Shown piece after piece: positions 21,676 to 33,300 of a DNA stretch of 64,000 bases (positions are counted from its first letter, which is position 1; every line of letters starts with the position of its first letter). The notes beneath the pieces were generated by a model that was not told the DNA's origin, did no database searches, and saw only the letters and a program-made list of their open reading frames with translations. The position numbers were made by a program, and so were the translations under genes. The DNA comes from Vanessa cardui (taxonomy: Eukaryota; Arthropoda; Insecta; Lepidoptera; Nymphalidae): the NCBI RefSeq assembly GCF_905220365.1, contig NC_061143.1, forward strand, positions 11,470,001 through 11,534,000. The letters run 5' to 3'.

Positions 21676-23800
21676 AAATCATTCGATTGCAATTATCAAC
21701 GTTAACCTATAAATCTTAAGGTTGAATCTCGGATGAAGCCAGTTACAGGTTATTGAGTTTTTCTATTAATAAGAAATGTCATTTACAGCGTAGGCTTAGC
21801 AGTTATGAGTTTTTCTGTGATCACGACTTTTCCGCCTTTAGAAGAGACAAGATTAGACATTTTAATTAAAAAACGTGGAAACCATGCTTATAACCATAAT
21901 TTTGCTGACCTATGATTACGTCATGCAAACCATTTCGTTGTATATAGATTAATAACAATAGTTCAGAATTTAATTTTTAGCGTTAGATTATGTTCTGTAA
22001 TTTATTGCTCGGGAATTCTATTTATTCTAATAATTAATCTTTGATCGATGATCGAAATATATTTCGCCACCATTTGGAATATTTACCATAAATTAGACTT
22101 TAGAAACATTGGTGAAATTCTGAATTGATTTTAAATTGAATAGACATAAATTCCCTGATTACAGATTTAGTAACTGTAAAAAGTTTAAATATATAATTAT
22201 AAAAAATTAAAAAAATATAAAGAGTAAGATTATGAGAAACAGATAATAAATTGAATTTAAATAAAATAATTGTATTTATAATTCAAATTCATATATGGTT
22301 CCTTTTTTGAATTTGAAAAATATCCAGTAATATAACGCTAAATTTATTTTAACAAATCTGACTACATCTGAACTGTATAGTGTTACACCCAAACCTATTT
22401 TCTCGCGTTGAAAACGCATTAACCCAAATGGTACAGCAGTACGCTTCTAAAATATAGCATTCTTGTTCAAAATCTCTAGCGATCGATACTATGAGGTCTG
22501 GCATAGACAACGTGTTCGACAGTTCCTGTCTATAATGCAGTTGGTAAAGTGTTGCCAGAATATTGAATTTGCATCTTTTTATTAATAAATAAAATAAATA
22601 TTTAAAAAATACATAAAATAAACAAATATTTCGTTATTACTTTTGTGAATGTATAATTAATTACTTAAAAGTTTTTGCTGTATAAGAGCAGCATTAAATT
22701 TTGATGTTTAAGATTGGTAAAGATATAGTTGACATTTAAAAATATTTGTTCAACTTTTTTCTTTAAATTTTAATGAGATATATAGTCGTGCTTACCTTAT
22801 TGTCTAGACTAGTCACACTGACGTATATACTTGGAAGCAATGACGTCACATTTTCATCCACGCTGCAATAAGGGCTATATAATTATCTGTGACGTAATTT
22901 CAAACATGACGTATATATGAAACATCATGTATACCTTTATTAAAGAGTCTTCAAACATTATACATTTTTATGGACGAGCAAATGTTTCACATAAGGTATA
23001 TGCAATATATAAGGAGCTAATTTTGTGCCTTTTTCAGTCACTCAAAATGAGATCTTCAATTATGCCATTACGGACGAGTGCTGACGGTGAGAGTCCGCCC
23101 TTATAGGATTTTTTTAAATTTAAATTACATATTAAACGTATCATGGCAAGACAAAGTATAGCTATTTAACAGTGAAATATATTTTGATCAAAGCTACGCG
23201 GCTTTACAAAAAACTATACCACCAAGAATTAACAACATTTTACCATTCACGAGAGACAAATAAACTTCAAACAGTTTTTAAGAAAATAAATATTAATTAA
23301 TTAATTTTATTCCATAGTAAAACCATTACCAATTACGTATATTTTAATTTACTCAAAAGCAATATAATGAATCTGTATTTATTTCATCTTGATAACCATA
23401 ACAAACAATATAACAACATCTCAGCTACTTGTCATAACTTGAGCAATAACACGCTGTTATAAATCTAGCTTTGAAATAAAAATAATTCTAAAAGACAATA
23501 ACCAAGGCGTAATACGTCAAGCAGCGACGCGGATAACGAGATGAATGCAGGACGAGCCCTTTGACAATGAGCTTCCTCTTCTGATATAAAAATAAGCTAC
23601 AGATAAAATTTCTTAACATATTAAAAAAAAGCTTTATTCACGTAATTAACGAGATTTGAATCGTCACTTTATGTAGATCGAAAACCAGTAACAAACTAAT
23701 TAATATAATAATTAAACTCTTTAATTTAAAATTAGAATATGCATAATACTCTTTGGAAGAGTCGAGTTCAAAAGTATTTGAGTAAATTTATTATGTGTTT
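21676..23800. other. AT-rich intergenic sequence with a TGACGT cluster
   Basis: No gene is recognised. Four TGACGT motifs, all on the plus strand, lie at 22819, 22841 (as full TGACGTCA), 22890 and 22907, within 94 bp. See findings. Confidence 0.5.
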
Positions 23801-24050
23801 TAAAGCCCGTCTGGGTAGGTACCCCCACTCATCAGGTATTCAACCGCTAAACAACAGTACGTAGTATTGTTGTGTTCCGGTTTGAAGGGTGAGTGAGCTA
23901 GTGTAACTACAGGCAGAAGGGACATAGCATATTAGTTCCCAAGGTTAATGGCGCATTGACGATGTAAGGAATAGTTAATATTTTTTACAGCGTCATTGTC
24001 TATGGGTGATAGTGCTCATATGCTCATCCACAAACATATTCCATAAAAAA
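23801..24050 (+). repeat. Rep-1 dispersed retroposon
   Basis: 'aagcccgtctgggtaggtac' to 'acatattccataaaaaaaaa', with an A-rich end at about 24043. The stretch after 'gggtgatag' is shortened relative to the 17919 copy. Confidence 0.75.
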
Positions 24051-24452
24051 AAACTACAGTGGAAAATAGGATTTTATAAAAGTAATACCTTGAAGACAGA
24101 TATTTATATAATGAAGAGATTTTATTATAACAAATCGGTACAAATAGTCTTTTATTCGTATAAATATGTACATTAATAAAGAATTCTCGAGCATTGAAGT
24201 TCAAATTAAAAAGGTGAGCGGTATTTTCATACGTCATGTTTATTCAGCAAAATGAAATTACGGTTGAACGTGATCATACGAAACAAAGGATTATTTTTTT
24301 TGTTTAGACAAATGAATTTCATATTCATTGTAAATCAGATATGAAATTGGATAAATAAAGTATCTAATTTGGATTTTAAATTAAGAACATATTGAACTTT
24401 CAATTGTTTAATTAGTGTCTATAATAGTATAATAGTCAAGAATTTGATTACA

Positions 24453-24763
24453 GAGTCGAGATATCCCAGTGGTTAGAAAGCGTGCATCTTAACCGATGAT
24501 TGCGGGTTCAAACCTAGGCAAGCACCGCTGATTCATGTGCTTAATATGTCTTTATAATTCATCTCGTGCTCAGCGGTGAAGGAAAACATCGCGAGGAAAC
24601 CTGCATGTGACAAATTTCATAGAAATTCTGCTACATGTGTATTCCAGCAACCCGCATTGGAACAGCGTGGTGGAATATGTTCCAAACCTTCTCCTCAAAG
24701 GGAGAGGTGGCCTTTAACCCAGCAGTGGGAATGAACAGGCTGTTGTTGTTGTTTGTTGTTGTT
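24453..24763 (+). repeat. SINE-1 copy with 12-bp target duplication
   Basis: TTGATTACAGAG stands at 24444-24455 and again at 24762-24773, framing a full SINE-1 with box B-like GGTTCAAACC and a (GTT)n tail. The overlap of the duplication with the SINE ends makes the exact borders uncertain by a few bases. Confidence 0.9.
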
Positions 24764-24830
24764 GATTACAGAGCGTGGTAACTAATCTCATCTTTTGTTC
24801 TTGTAATTAAAATCCTTGTATATATGTAAA

Positions 24831-25090
24831 CTAGCGACTCGCCCCGATTTCGCACGGTTGCAATGCTGATAATAATATACTGCAGAATGTCTTACAAAGT
24901 TCACAGTTTTTTAGTAGTTCTCTACTATATTGTGCAAGTATTATACATCTAAGCCTTCCCCTTGAAGCAATCTATCTATTAAAAAAACCTCATCAAAATC
25001 TGTTGTTGCGTAATTTTAAAAATCTGAGCATAAATAGGGACAGACAGCGGTTAGCGGCTTTGTTTTGTACTATGTAATGATAATGATTAA
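24831..25090 (-). mobile_element. Helitron-like element, 3' end at 24831
   Basis: The minus strand ends 'ccgtgcgaaatcggggcg' then 'agtcgCTAG' and T. The body shares 'accttcc/ccttgaagcaatctat' and 'gggacagacagcgg' blocks with 49413-49690 and 45106-46371. No coding capacity. Confidence 0.55.
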
Positions 25091-25179
25091 GCTATTTCAC
25101 TTACCTCAGCATAAAGATTTTTAGGTAAAGACAAATTATTTAGTGCATGGTACTAACTTATAAAGTCAGCTTAAAAGTG

Positions 25180-25500
25180 TTAATCGGTGGTAGGGCATTG
25201 TTCAAGCCCGTCTGGGTAGGTAGTCACTCAGATATTGTACCATCAAATAGCAATGCTTAGTATTGTTATGTTCCGGATTATAGGGTGAGTGAGTCACAAA
25301 GAAGATAACTTTTGAGCTCTCGAGGTGACGCATTTGCCATGTGAGGCATGTTTAATATTACTGAGTTAATATCTGTAAATGGTGGTGACCACTTACCAAC
25401 ACCTGAGCTCCCAAATCTGGTGGCGTATTTGGGATATGAGGGATGTTTAATATTACTGAACTCATATCTATAGGTAGTGTTGTCCACTTACCATCATGGC
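25180..25500 (+). repeat. Rep-1 copy with internal duplication
   Basis: The Rep-1 5' half is followed by two successive versions of its 3' half, at about 25310-25402 and 25403-25495. Each has a 'gaggcatgtttaatattact' or 'gagggatgtttaatattact' block and then 'ccacttacca'. It is a local tandem duplication inside an old copy. The minus-strand open frame at 25278-25487 is produced by the repeat. Confidence 0.65.
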
Positions 25501-25859
25501 CTATTTACACTTCGATCAATACTATATATGAAAAATCGTAGTGAAGTTGCGGCTCGCTATTATTAACCCGCAGTGCATTTAAGCTTCATTATGTGTTTCT
25601 AGTTACGTGTCTAGATGCAATTCCCTCAGCGTGACTTTCGTGCGAACAAGGTCGTAGCTATCATAACGTTCGTCGTTATCACACCGTGCATTTGAATTCA
25701 ATCAATTTGCGACACGGAAAAATATGTAACGAAATGTTTTGAACACTGCTATCATAAATAATACTATTACTCGTAAATAAATTCATTCTCAGAATACAAT
25801 GATTGTAGGAATTAATTCAATATCTTGATCGTATTAGTATTTTTTTTAAATATAGTTTA

Positions 25860-26080
25860 CTAGCGCCCCACCCCGGTCTCACACGGGTGTAATGGTATGA
25901 CATAACAGTAGAAACTTCTAAAATTATCTAACAATAATATTTATAGTATATAATATAAATATTAACCTTCTCGATTAATGAGTGATTCGAGGAGAAGATT
26001 TACCTATTAAAAAAACCGCATCTTGTATCTTTAAAACCATGCATCCGTTGCGTAGTTTTTAAGATTTTGCTTGTGATAGA
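25860..26080 (-). mobile_element. Helitron-like element, 3' end at 25860
   Basis: 'ctagcgccccaccccggtct' then 'cacacgggtgt' on the plus strand is the inverted 3' terminus. 'gaggagaagatttacctatt' and 'gcatccgttgcgtagttttt' follow, as in the other members of this family. Confidence 0.5.
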
Positions 26081-26523
26081 TTTAATTCACTATACAAACA
26101 ATTGGTAACGCACAATATAATTCCTCAAATTTTTGCTCGATTTGATTAACTTCGGTGTGGAAAGTAACTATCAGGATTCAATTTGAAATTTAAAACCTAT
26201 TTGAAATTGTATACAAAAAATACAAAAGTATGTATAAAAATGGTACAATTGCTTTAAAAGCAATCTTCAAGTTCAAATTAGTTCTCAAATATAACTAGAA
26301 TTAACTTAATATAATTTTAGAGTGTGGTATTTGCACAGATATATGTTTAAAAACGAGACCACCTTAATCAGGTGACCTTATACATACCACTAAGCCTTTA
26401 CAATTCATTGGTTCGGTAATAATTTGAAAGTCAGAGAGCTTAAATTTTACATTATTTAGGACATTTAAAGATATTTCGAATTTAGACCAATCCCGTAACA
26501 GAATAAAGAACATATTGGAAAAA

Positions 26524-26700
26524 ATCAAAATACGTTCAAGTATCCTTTTACAAGCACTTATGAATCGTCATTTAAAAACTATAATAGGTGAAGGTACCAC
26601 CGGTTCGGAAAATCGATTCTACCAAGAAACTCATTGGTTACTCTTTTTCAATATTTAAATAATACAGTCATGTTAGTTATACAGCTATATATGTATGCAA
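26524..26700 (-). repeat. CR1-type LINE 3' tail, truncated copy
   Basis: 'atccttttacaagcacttat', 'gaaggtaccaccggttcgga' and 'aagaaactcattggttactc' match the 3' region of the element at 10838-11000 in the same orientation. Confidence 0.75.
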
Positions 26701-26884
26701 TATATCCTCCCAAGTAAGATATAACAAACAAATCACACCTTAAAAGTCACAAGATATTTCAGGGTTAGAATATATAAATGAGGATTATATATTTTTTAAA
26801 TATATAAAGATAGTGTTAACATATGAAAAGGTATTATAATTATTAATAATTATAATAGAAAGTTTACGAGAAGTTCAATTTTTT

Positions 26885-27068
26885 TTGTGACAACATCACT
26901 TACATTACTCTGATCCCAATGTAAGTAGCTAAAGTACTTGCGTATGCAAAATCAGAAGTAACGACGCCACCACAAACACCCAGACCCAAGACAACAGAGA
27001 AAACTAATGACTTGACTCGGTCGGGAATCGAACCCAGGACATCATCGGAGTGGCGTACCCATGAAAAT
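26885..27068 (-). repeat. SINE-2 copy, head truncated
   Basis: SINE-2 (my label) is a second tRNA-derived family. The minus-strand box B-like GGTTCGATTC lies near 27025 ('gggaatcgaacccaggacat' on plus). The copy ends inside the head at 'cccatgaaaat'. A fuller copy lies at 39741-39956. Confidence 0.75.
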
Positions 27069-27439
27069 ATTTTGTTTCAATTACATCAATGACTATTAGG
27101 AGAGAGTCTAAAAAGATCTAATTTAATAAATACTTATTATGTTGGAAAATAAATTCATTCTCTTGCCTAATGGTTTCCTTTCAAGCAGCCGGTTGAATAA
27201 TTGTTTAATTGTAAGTTAACGAATAATAATTCAATTTTCAAGCCAATGAAATCGAAAGTAGAAGATGAATAGAAATTTAAGCTGATAACTTTGTAAAAGC
27301 TTCGATAACTCGAGCTTTCAGTTATGTTATTTGATCCTTTGGGCTTTTGTTGTGCAAGCTTTTAGTCCAGAGTGTAAAAAACACCACTGAGAAAATACTT
27401 TTTTATTACCGCTTTAATAAATGATTCACTTCTTCTAAT

Positions 27440-27702
27440 CAACAACAACAACAGCCTGTAAGTTTCCCACTGCTGGGCTAAGGCTTCCTCTCCCTTTGAG
27501 GAAAAGGTTCGAAAAATATTGCACCAGTGGGTTGGTGGAATACACATGTGGCAGAATTTCTATAAAATTAGACACATGCAGGTGTTCTTTTTCACGTTTT
27601 CCTCCTCTGTCAAGCACGAGATTGATTATAAACACAAATTAAGCACATGAATATTCAGTGGTTGCCTGGGTTTGAACGTGCAATCATCGGTTTAGATGTA
27701 CT
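27440..27702 (-). repeat. SINE-1 copy
   Basis: It runs from the (CAA)n tail 'caacaacaacaacagcctgt' through 'ggtggaatacacatgtggca' to 'gggtttgaacgtgcaatcat'. The head is truncated. Open frames on both strands here belong to the SINE. Confidence 0.8.
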
Positions 27703-28060
27703 TATTCTATTAATAATAAACGTCGATTGCAACATTGTATTAAAATTCATAGTAGGAAACTTTAATGAGCTTGAATTTGTGGCTATCACATCATCACAAA
27801 TACATCGTGAAACCGCATTGGAAACCGAAGATCGGGGTTAATGTCGCTTTTCGATTGGTAGTGAATCGTAGCTCGACCACAGACTATCAATACAAGCTCG
27901 ATAGTGGGTGGCACTACCTTGCAATTAATACTATTTGCATATACATATATATGTATATATAAATTTATCTAGATGTACAAGTTGGTGGAACACTATGGTA
28001 AGTTATCTGCATAGTGCTTTAGGTTGATATAAAATATTTAAATATTGACTTTTTTATAAT
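27703..28060. other. Short intergenic stretch, no gene recognised
   Basis: Only chance open frames overlap it, with a TA-rich run at 27935-27962. Confidence 0.45.
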
Positions 28061-28215
28061 ATCTGGGTAGGCATATGATTCCATTTCACCTGATGGTAAG
28101 CTCAAGAGGACTTCAAACGCGAAGACGACCTGTACAATCAGCAACAAGAGCGCACTAGTTGCCCACGACAGGATGCCTCTTCACAACTCGTTTGAAGGCA
28201 ACTAAGTTATAAGTG
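28061..28215 (+). repeat. Rep-3 dispersed retroposon fragment
   Basis: 'ccatttcacctgatggtaag', 'acgcgaagacgacctgtaca', 'atcagcaacaagagcgcact' and 'aggatgcctcttcacaactc' form a block I recognise as a common lepidopteran interspersed repeat. The name is mine, and only one copy is in the window. Confidence 0.5.
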
Positions 28216-28440
28216 CTACACTGCACACTTGTGCTAGTAGAGTTCCATTTTGTTTTATAAGTTCCATTTAAATGTTAGCACTAAAATCGACATTCATTTA
28301 GGTAGTACATTAATCTCATTTATCAGAGATTAAATTGAATCAATTTGAATAATATTAATACAGGATATTAATGTATGCATCTGTCACTCATTACTATGCC
28401 ATCAAAACTTAATTACATATACATAATATATGTACACTTG

Positions 28441-28545
28441 TACTTGGTAGTAGGTTCAGTGCAAGCCCGTCTCGTAGTACTACACTCATCAGATATTCGA
28501 CCGCCAAATAGCAGTTGATATTCTTGCATTCCGGGTTGAATACAA
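28441..28545 (+). repeat. Rep-1 5' fragment
   Basis: 'cttggtagtaggttcagtgc', 'aagcccgtctcgtagtacta' and 'ttgcattccgggttgaa' are the first third of Rep-1, diverged. Confidence 0.6.
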
Positions 28546-28589
28546 ATAGAATCTTTTTGTTAGCAAGTGTGATAGCGTATTGATTTTGA

Positions 28590-28891
28590 GGAATTATAAC
28601 AACAATTGCCGGAAAATTTCCCACTGCTGGGCTAAGGCCTCCTCTCCCGAGGAGAAGGTTTGGATCATATTCCACCTCGCTGTTCCAACCCGGCTTGGTG
28701 GAATACACGTGTGGCAGATTTTTTATGAAATTAGACATATGCAGGTTTCTTCACGATGTTTTACTTCACCACCGAGCACAAGATGAATTATAAACGCAAA
28801 ATAAGGACATGAATATTCAGTGGTGCTTGCCTGAGTTTGAACACGCAATCATCGGTTAAGATCACGCGTTCTGCTGGGCCATTTCGGCTCA
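28590..28891 (-). repeat. SINE-1 copy
   Basis: 'tttcccactgctgggctaag' through 'tgctgggccatttcggctc'. The head is intact except for a small deletion next to the box A region. The 109-codon minus-strand open frame crossing it is a repeat artefact. Confidence 0.8.
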
Positions 28892-29444
28892 AGGGAACCG
28901 AGATGGAGACGGAACTTCCTGCCAGGAGGACGAGCCCTGCCAGGTAAGGAAAAATAAATATTTCTTAATATACCAATGTCTTTGAGTAACAACTATTCAT
29001 CAGTGCAGATTAGTGATCCCGTCAACCCAATATTACATACAAAAATCACTATCAGTAAAATGTTGAAAAGTCGCCTGAAATATTTTCGTGAATGAAAATG
29101 TCAAAGTTCTTTCATTACTCAACGTTTCAAAAACGACACAAGAAAAATAGTCATCTTGTGATCTTTTAGGAATTCGCATTACTCAATAAACTCGCTAGGG
29201 ACCATTTCTAAATCTAGAAGCCTTTTTGGAATGAGATGAGAGAACTTGAGCAAATGGTAAAATGTTACTTGTTGATACATTGGTTTCATTTTGGGATTGT
29301 TAGGAATTTTATATTTGTAATTTATCTTGAGATATTATCACATATATTCTTTATATGGGATGATGATCGCCTCCAGGCTGTTACAAATAACGAAAATATG
29401 TTTTATATTATTGTTGTTTTACATGAAGTCAATTATTGTTGAAA

Positions 29445-29600
29445 TGAAATTAAAAAAAGGAAATAAAATCCCGCTCAGTTCCTTTCGACGGTTCTTCTCA
29501 GATTCGAGGTGTTAATTTCTGAACTGGTGGTAGATTTTAGACTATCAATAAACCAGTGTAGCGCTTCCATATGGAATAAAGATTAACTGTGATATAGAAT
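29445..29600 (+). repeat. LINE 3' tail of the 'TTTCGCTG' type
   Basis: 'cccgctcagttcctttcgac', 'ggttcttctcagattcgagg', 'ggtggtagattttagactat' and 'atggaataaagattaa' match 47030-47195, 58880-59010, 60680-60800 and, inverted, 54320-54460. The family ends in GACTTT repeats at 47170, which suggests a LINE tail. Confidence 0.6.
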
Positions 29601-29643
29601 ATATTTCTATATCACGAATATAAATTTCCGATTATAACATTTA

Positions 29644-29830
29644 GAACTAGCGCGCACTGGTAACTTTTGTCACGGTGACTGTTTCGTCACTCTTGTCAAG
29701 TCCGTGAATATGTACAGATGCAGACACAATTGTCACGTCGTAACGTGCGCGCACCTCCATACATGTTCATGGACTCGACAAGAGTGACGAAACAGTCACC
29801 GTGACAAAAGTTACCAGTGCGCGCTAGTTC
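29644..29830. mobile_element. Palindromic MITE, PIF/Harbinger-like, TTA target duplication
   Basis: TTA flanks both ends (29641-29643 and 29831-29833). The arms of about 75 bp start GAACTAGCGCGCACTGGTAA and pair almost perfectly, with only a few mismatches near the inner end, around a loop of about 35 nt. The arms are more GC-rich than the surroundings. The 3-bp TTA duplication suggests PIF/Harbinger. No coding capacity. Confidence 0.75.
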
Positions 29831-30128
29831 TTAGTGTCAACGTATAACTTTAAGTGAAATCGCAATGATATGTGCAGAATGAACAAAATAGAACTGATCC
29901 CACATATACTTATTGTCACAAGTACTTGAAAAAACTATCAAAAGAAACTCAGTGGAATTCGAAATTTAAAACTAATTACAGTTTAAAATATTATAAACGT
30001 ATACCAGGAGGCGAACGTTTTATTTTCATTTCTGAAGTATATTATCTATCTTAAAACCCTATCATTGTATTAACCTCTTTTACAAATAGAGTAAGGACAA
30101 CAAAATTTGATATAAAAATATAGTTAAA

Positions 30129-30336
30129 CTAGCCACGACTTTAAAAAGTGATATCATCAGACAGGCATTTCTAAGAAACACGAAAACCCCATCATCAAGT
30201 TATTACAAGTATACATAATTTCCTTTTTCTTGGGGTCAAATCTTGCTCCATACCAAATTTCATCAAAATCGGTTTAGTGATTTAACCGTGATAGCTTAAT
30301 AGACAGAATTGCTTTCGTTTATAATATAAGTATAGA
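30129..30336 (-). mobile_element. Short Helitron-like element
   Basis: On the minus strand it opens TCTATACTTATATTATAAAC (30336 downwards), the 5' type seen in this genome, and closes 'aaagtcgtggctag' followed by T at 30129. The interior includes 'tttgatgaaatttggtatgg', shared with this family. The 3' hairpin is poor, so the call is moderate. Confidence 0.55.
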
Positions 30337-33300
30337 AATACAGATACTAAAGCAGTTGAGTTTCGGCCATTTTGTATAATTCCATCATCACATCCCTAAT
30401 AAAACCGACCGCAATAAAAATGAAATATGCCAAGTACAAAAACATTTTTCCATTGAATATCATACTTCATATTATATGTATGTGTATAAATATAAAATAA
30501 AATCAATAATGATATATAAACATGCAGGTAATGAGGATAGCAAATTGAATGTTTTCTCAACAATCAAATGAGAAAAGTCACAAGACACACATTATATGTC
30601 AATGAAATAAAGTCATAAAGCTTAGATATTAGATTGTAATATTGCTTAACAGTAATAATAGTTTAAAAACCTAAGAAAAAACATGCGAAGTACTAGTAGT
30701 TTTTTAGTTCTGGTCACGATTACGGAACAAACCTATTCAACTATTAACATCGATCCTTCATAAGTAAAGATTCAATTTAATCCAACGTTTAAATCTGTAA
30801 AAAATCACGTTCAAAGACTCCGCTATACACGTTACGTATACATATAAACGAAAGAGTGTTAAAAATATACAAGTATAGCACGACACAAATTAGATGTAAC
30901 ATCGGGAAAATTCGTAAAACCGATCACATCCGAATTAACTATCTAATTATCAATATTTATTTCTTATGTGAATATGATCTTTACACAAACGTAACAACTT
31001 GTAATATCGTATGACCTAATTATATTCGTCAATTTGACACGTCGATTTACATGCACTTGCTTTCTCGGGTTGAACTAACGCAAAAATCTATAGCGACGAA
31101 TAGCGTCGAATGGCGCGATAGGGAGCTATTTCTATTGGTTGTATAAATCGGCAGTAATCGGTTTTATTGAATTACCGATGCTACAAATAGGTTATGTCAT
31201 ACTTTACATTAACATAACGTCTGCGAAAATTTAAAAGGAATAAAAGAAAAAGGAGTAATGAGTTCATTAACGATCTGTGTATCTGTCACAGCTGGGCGTA
31301 TGCCACGTTTGCGAGAAAAAGGTTTGAACGTAGCTCCGATGGATACACATGAGACCTTTTGGTTCTTGTTATTTATCCTAAAGTCGCAAAATAGCAATTT
31401 AAAATGATTAATGTAAAGCTATTGGCAATACATTACATATATATCTATTTCATTCTGTGCTTTTCTAATAATAACCTATATTCGTATTGAAAAAAGATAC
31501 CTCGGAAGTGTCGTTATCACGACGGATGGAATTTAAATTTCTTAACGAAAACCTTTTATATTGATCATGTTCCAAATTTAAAAATATATTAATAAAAAAG
31601 TTCGATACATAACTATATTCGGCTATATTTCAATCTCAGATTTCTAAAATGCAATTATTATTACAAACCAGTATAAATATTGATTTTATAACAAAATAAT
31701 TTCAAATAAATTTCAATAATAACAGTTGACGTTTAAAATCTCAACGAGTTTCATGACGCCGCACGGAATGACGACACTAAAAATAATATTCATTTGTATA
31801 TATTTTAATTTTCTGACAGTAACTGCTTGGCAATATCCATTGAACGATTAAAAACAAGTGAAACGTCTTCATAATACCAAGATTTGATCAACCATTTTAT
31901 TAGATTTTAGGTATAATCATGTAATTAGAAAAAGTGTAACATGTGTCTGAAATTAGCAAAAAGCGTGGTCACCCTAAAGAAAGACATAAAAAAGTAAGTG
32001 ATGTCATTCAAGGTCACACTTCTTCGCTTCAAAGCATTGTTTGATAGATCGATCTTCACTGGGACAAATTAGGTTTCATGACATGAGCTGATTATTCAAA
32101 ATTTGACATTTATTTTTTTTAATGACTTAGGTCGTAATTTTTACTGCCAGAAAATATACCTATATAATAATATATATAATAATATACATATAAAAATTAT
32201 ATTCAAAATGAAAATGTAATTTTATAGGCTTCTATACAGAATTCGTGAGGAAAATTATGTCGTCCTTAGTGTCATGAGTAGGGTATTTACTAACTCGTAA
32301 CTGCGAGGACCTTTTTACGCCTCAACCTTTCCCGTCTTTGTTATGACATACGAACTGTTTTTGTTACGAGTATATACAAATTTGTTTGACGATTTATCTC
32401 TTTATGTATTGTAGCTACTTCTCTGTAAAAATATTGAGCAAGAAAACGTTAGATAATTTTTGAAAATCTTGATTTATTACAATGTTTTTTTGTGTAAAAT
32501 TTTTTAGTAGGTACGGTTAAAATATACAATTATTTAAGAGGAAATTTCCTAAAATATAGGCGCATATGACAAGTCATTATTAAAAGATGAGTATTTGAAT
32601 TGATTTATAAATATTTCAAGCTATTTATTATTTTAAAATAACTGAATAACTGATCTAAACACTTTTAGAACTGTAATAAAAGCAATACAGACTCTTTCAT
32701 ATTGGTCGTAAAGTTATATATGCTGTTCGTGTTGCCTATATCGCGTGTTAACCGCTTATAATCATTTATTTCTTTTAATAAAATAATTTAACATTAGTTT
32801 AGTAGAAATTATTGTTAAAACATCCAACTTGTTGATTATATCGCGCGCAACAGATGAAATCCTTTGTACTATGTACGAAAAAATATCATCATTCGAATCA
32901 ATATTCCGTAAACATTCTCCATCTATGAATAAGAAAATCATATTTACTTACCGATTCGTTCACTCGGTGGTAGAGTCGATGGATTTTAACGCAATTTTTC
33001 TAAAAACATTCAAGCAACAAGTAATGAGGCTACAACGCGCACGTCCTTTCGCCTCGACGTCCAACGCTACACTGAGTCTGAAACGCTCTTTGTACCTTTA
33101 CCTGTTACAGTACCACCCTCTGGGCGGGGGCTGGGGTGAAAAGTAATGACGCGGTTAGACTTACGAACGCAATGTACACGCGAGCACTGACAAGGATAGA
33201 TATATGTGGAAACACTCAAGCGTAAAAGAGAGAAGAATATGAATCAAAGATTAGTTAATTAGAAGGTGTTCGTTTTATGCTCGTGTCGTTTCGGTCGGTG

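Noticed and set aside
28409..28738. 109-codon minus-strand frame as a gene
   Set aside because: Most of it is SINE-1 sequence; equivalent frames appear in other SINE-1 copies (43350, 27435).
32829..33146. 105-codon plus-strand frame
   Set aside because: TTG start, low-complexity end and no domain or splice evidence. Kept only as part of the GC-rich patch.
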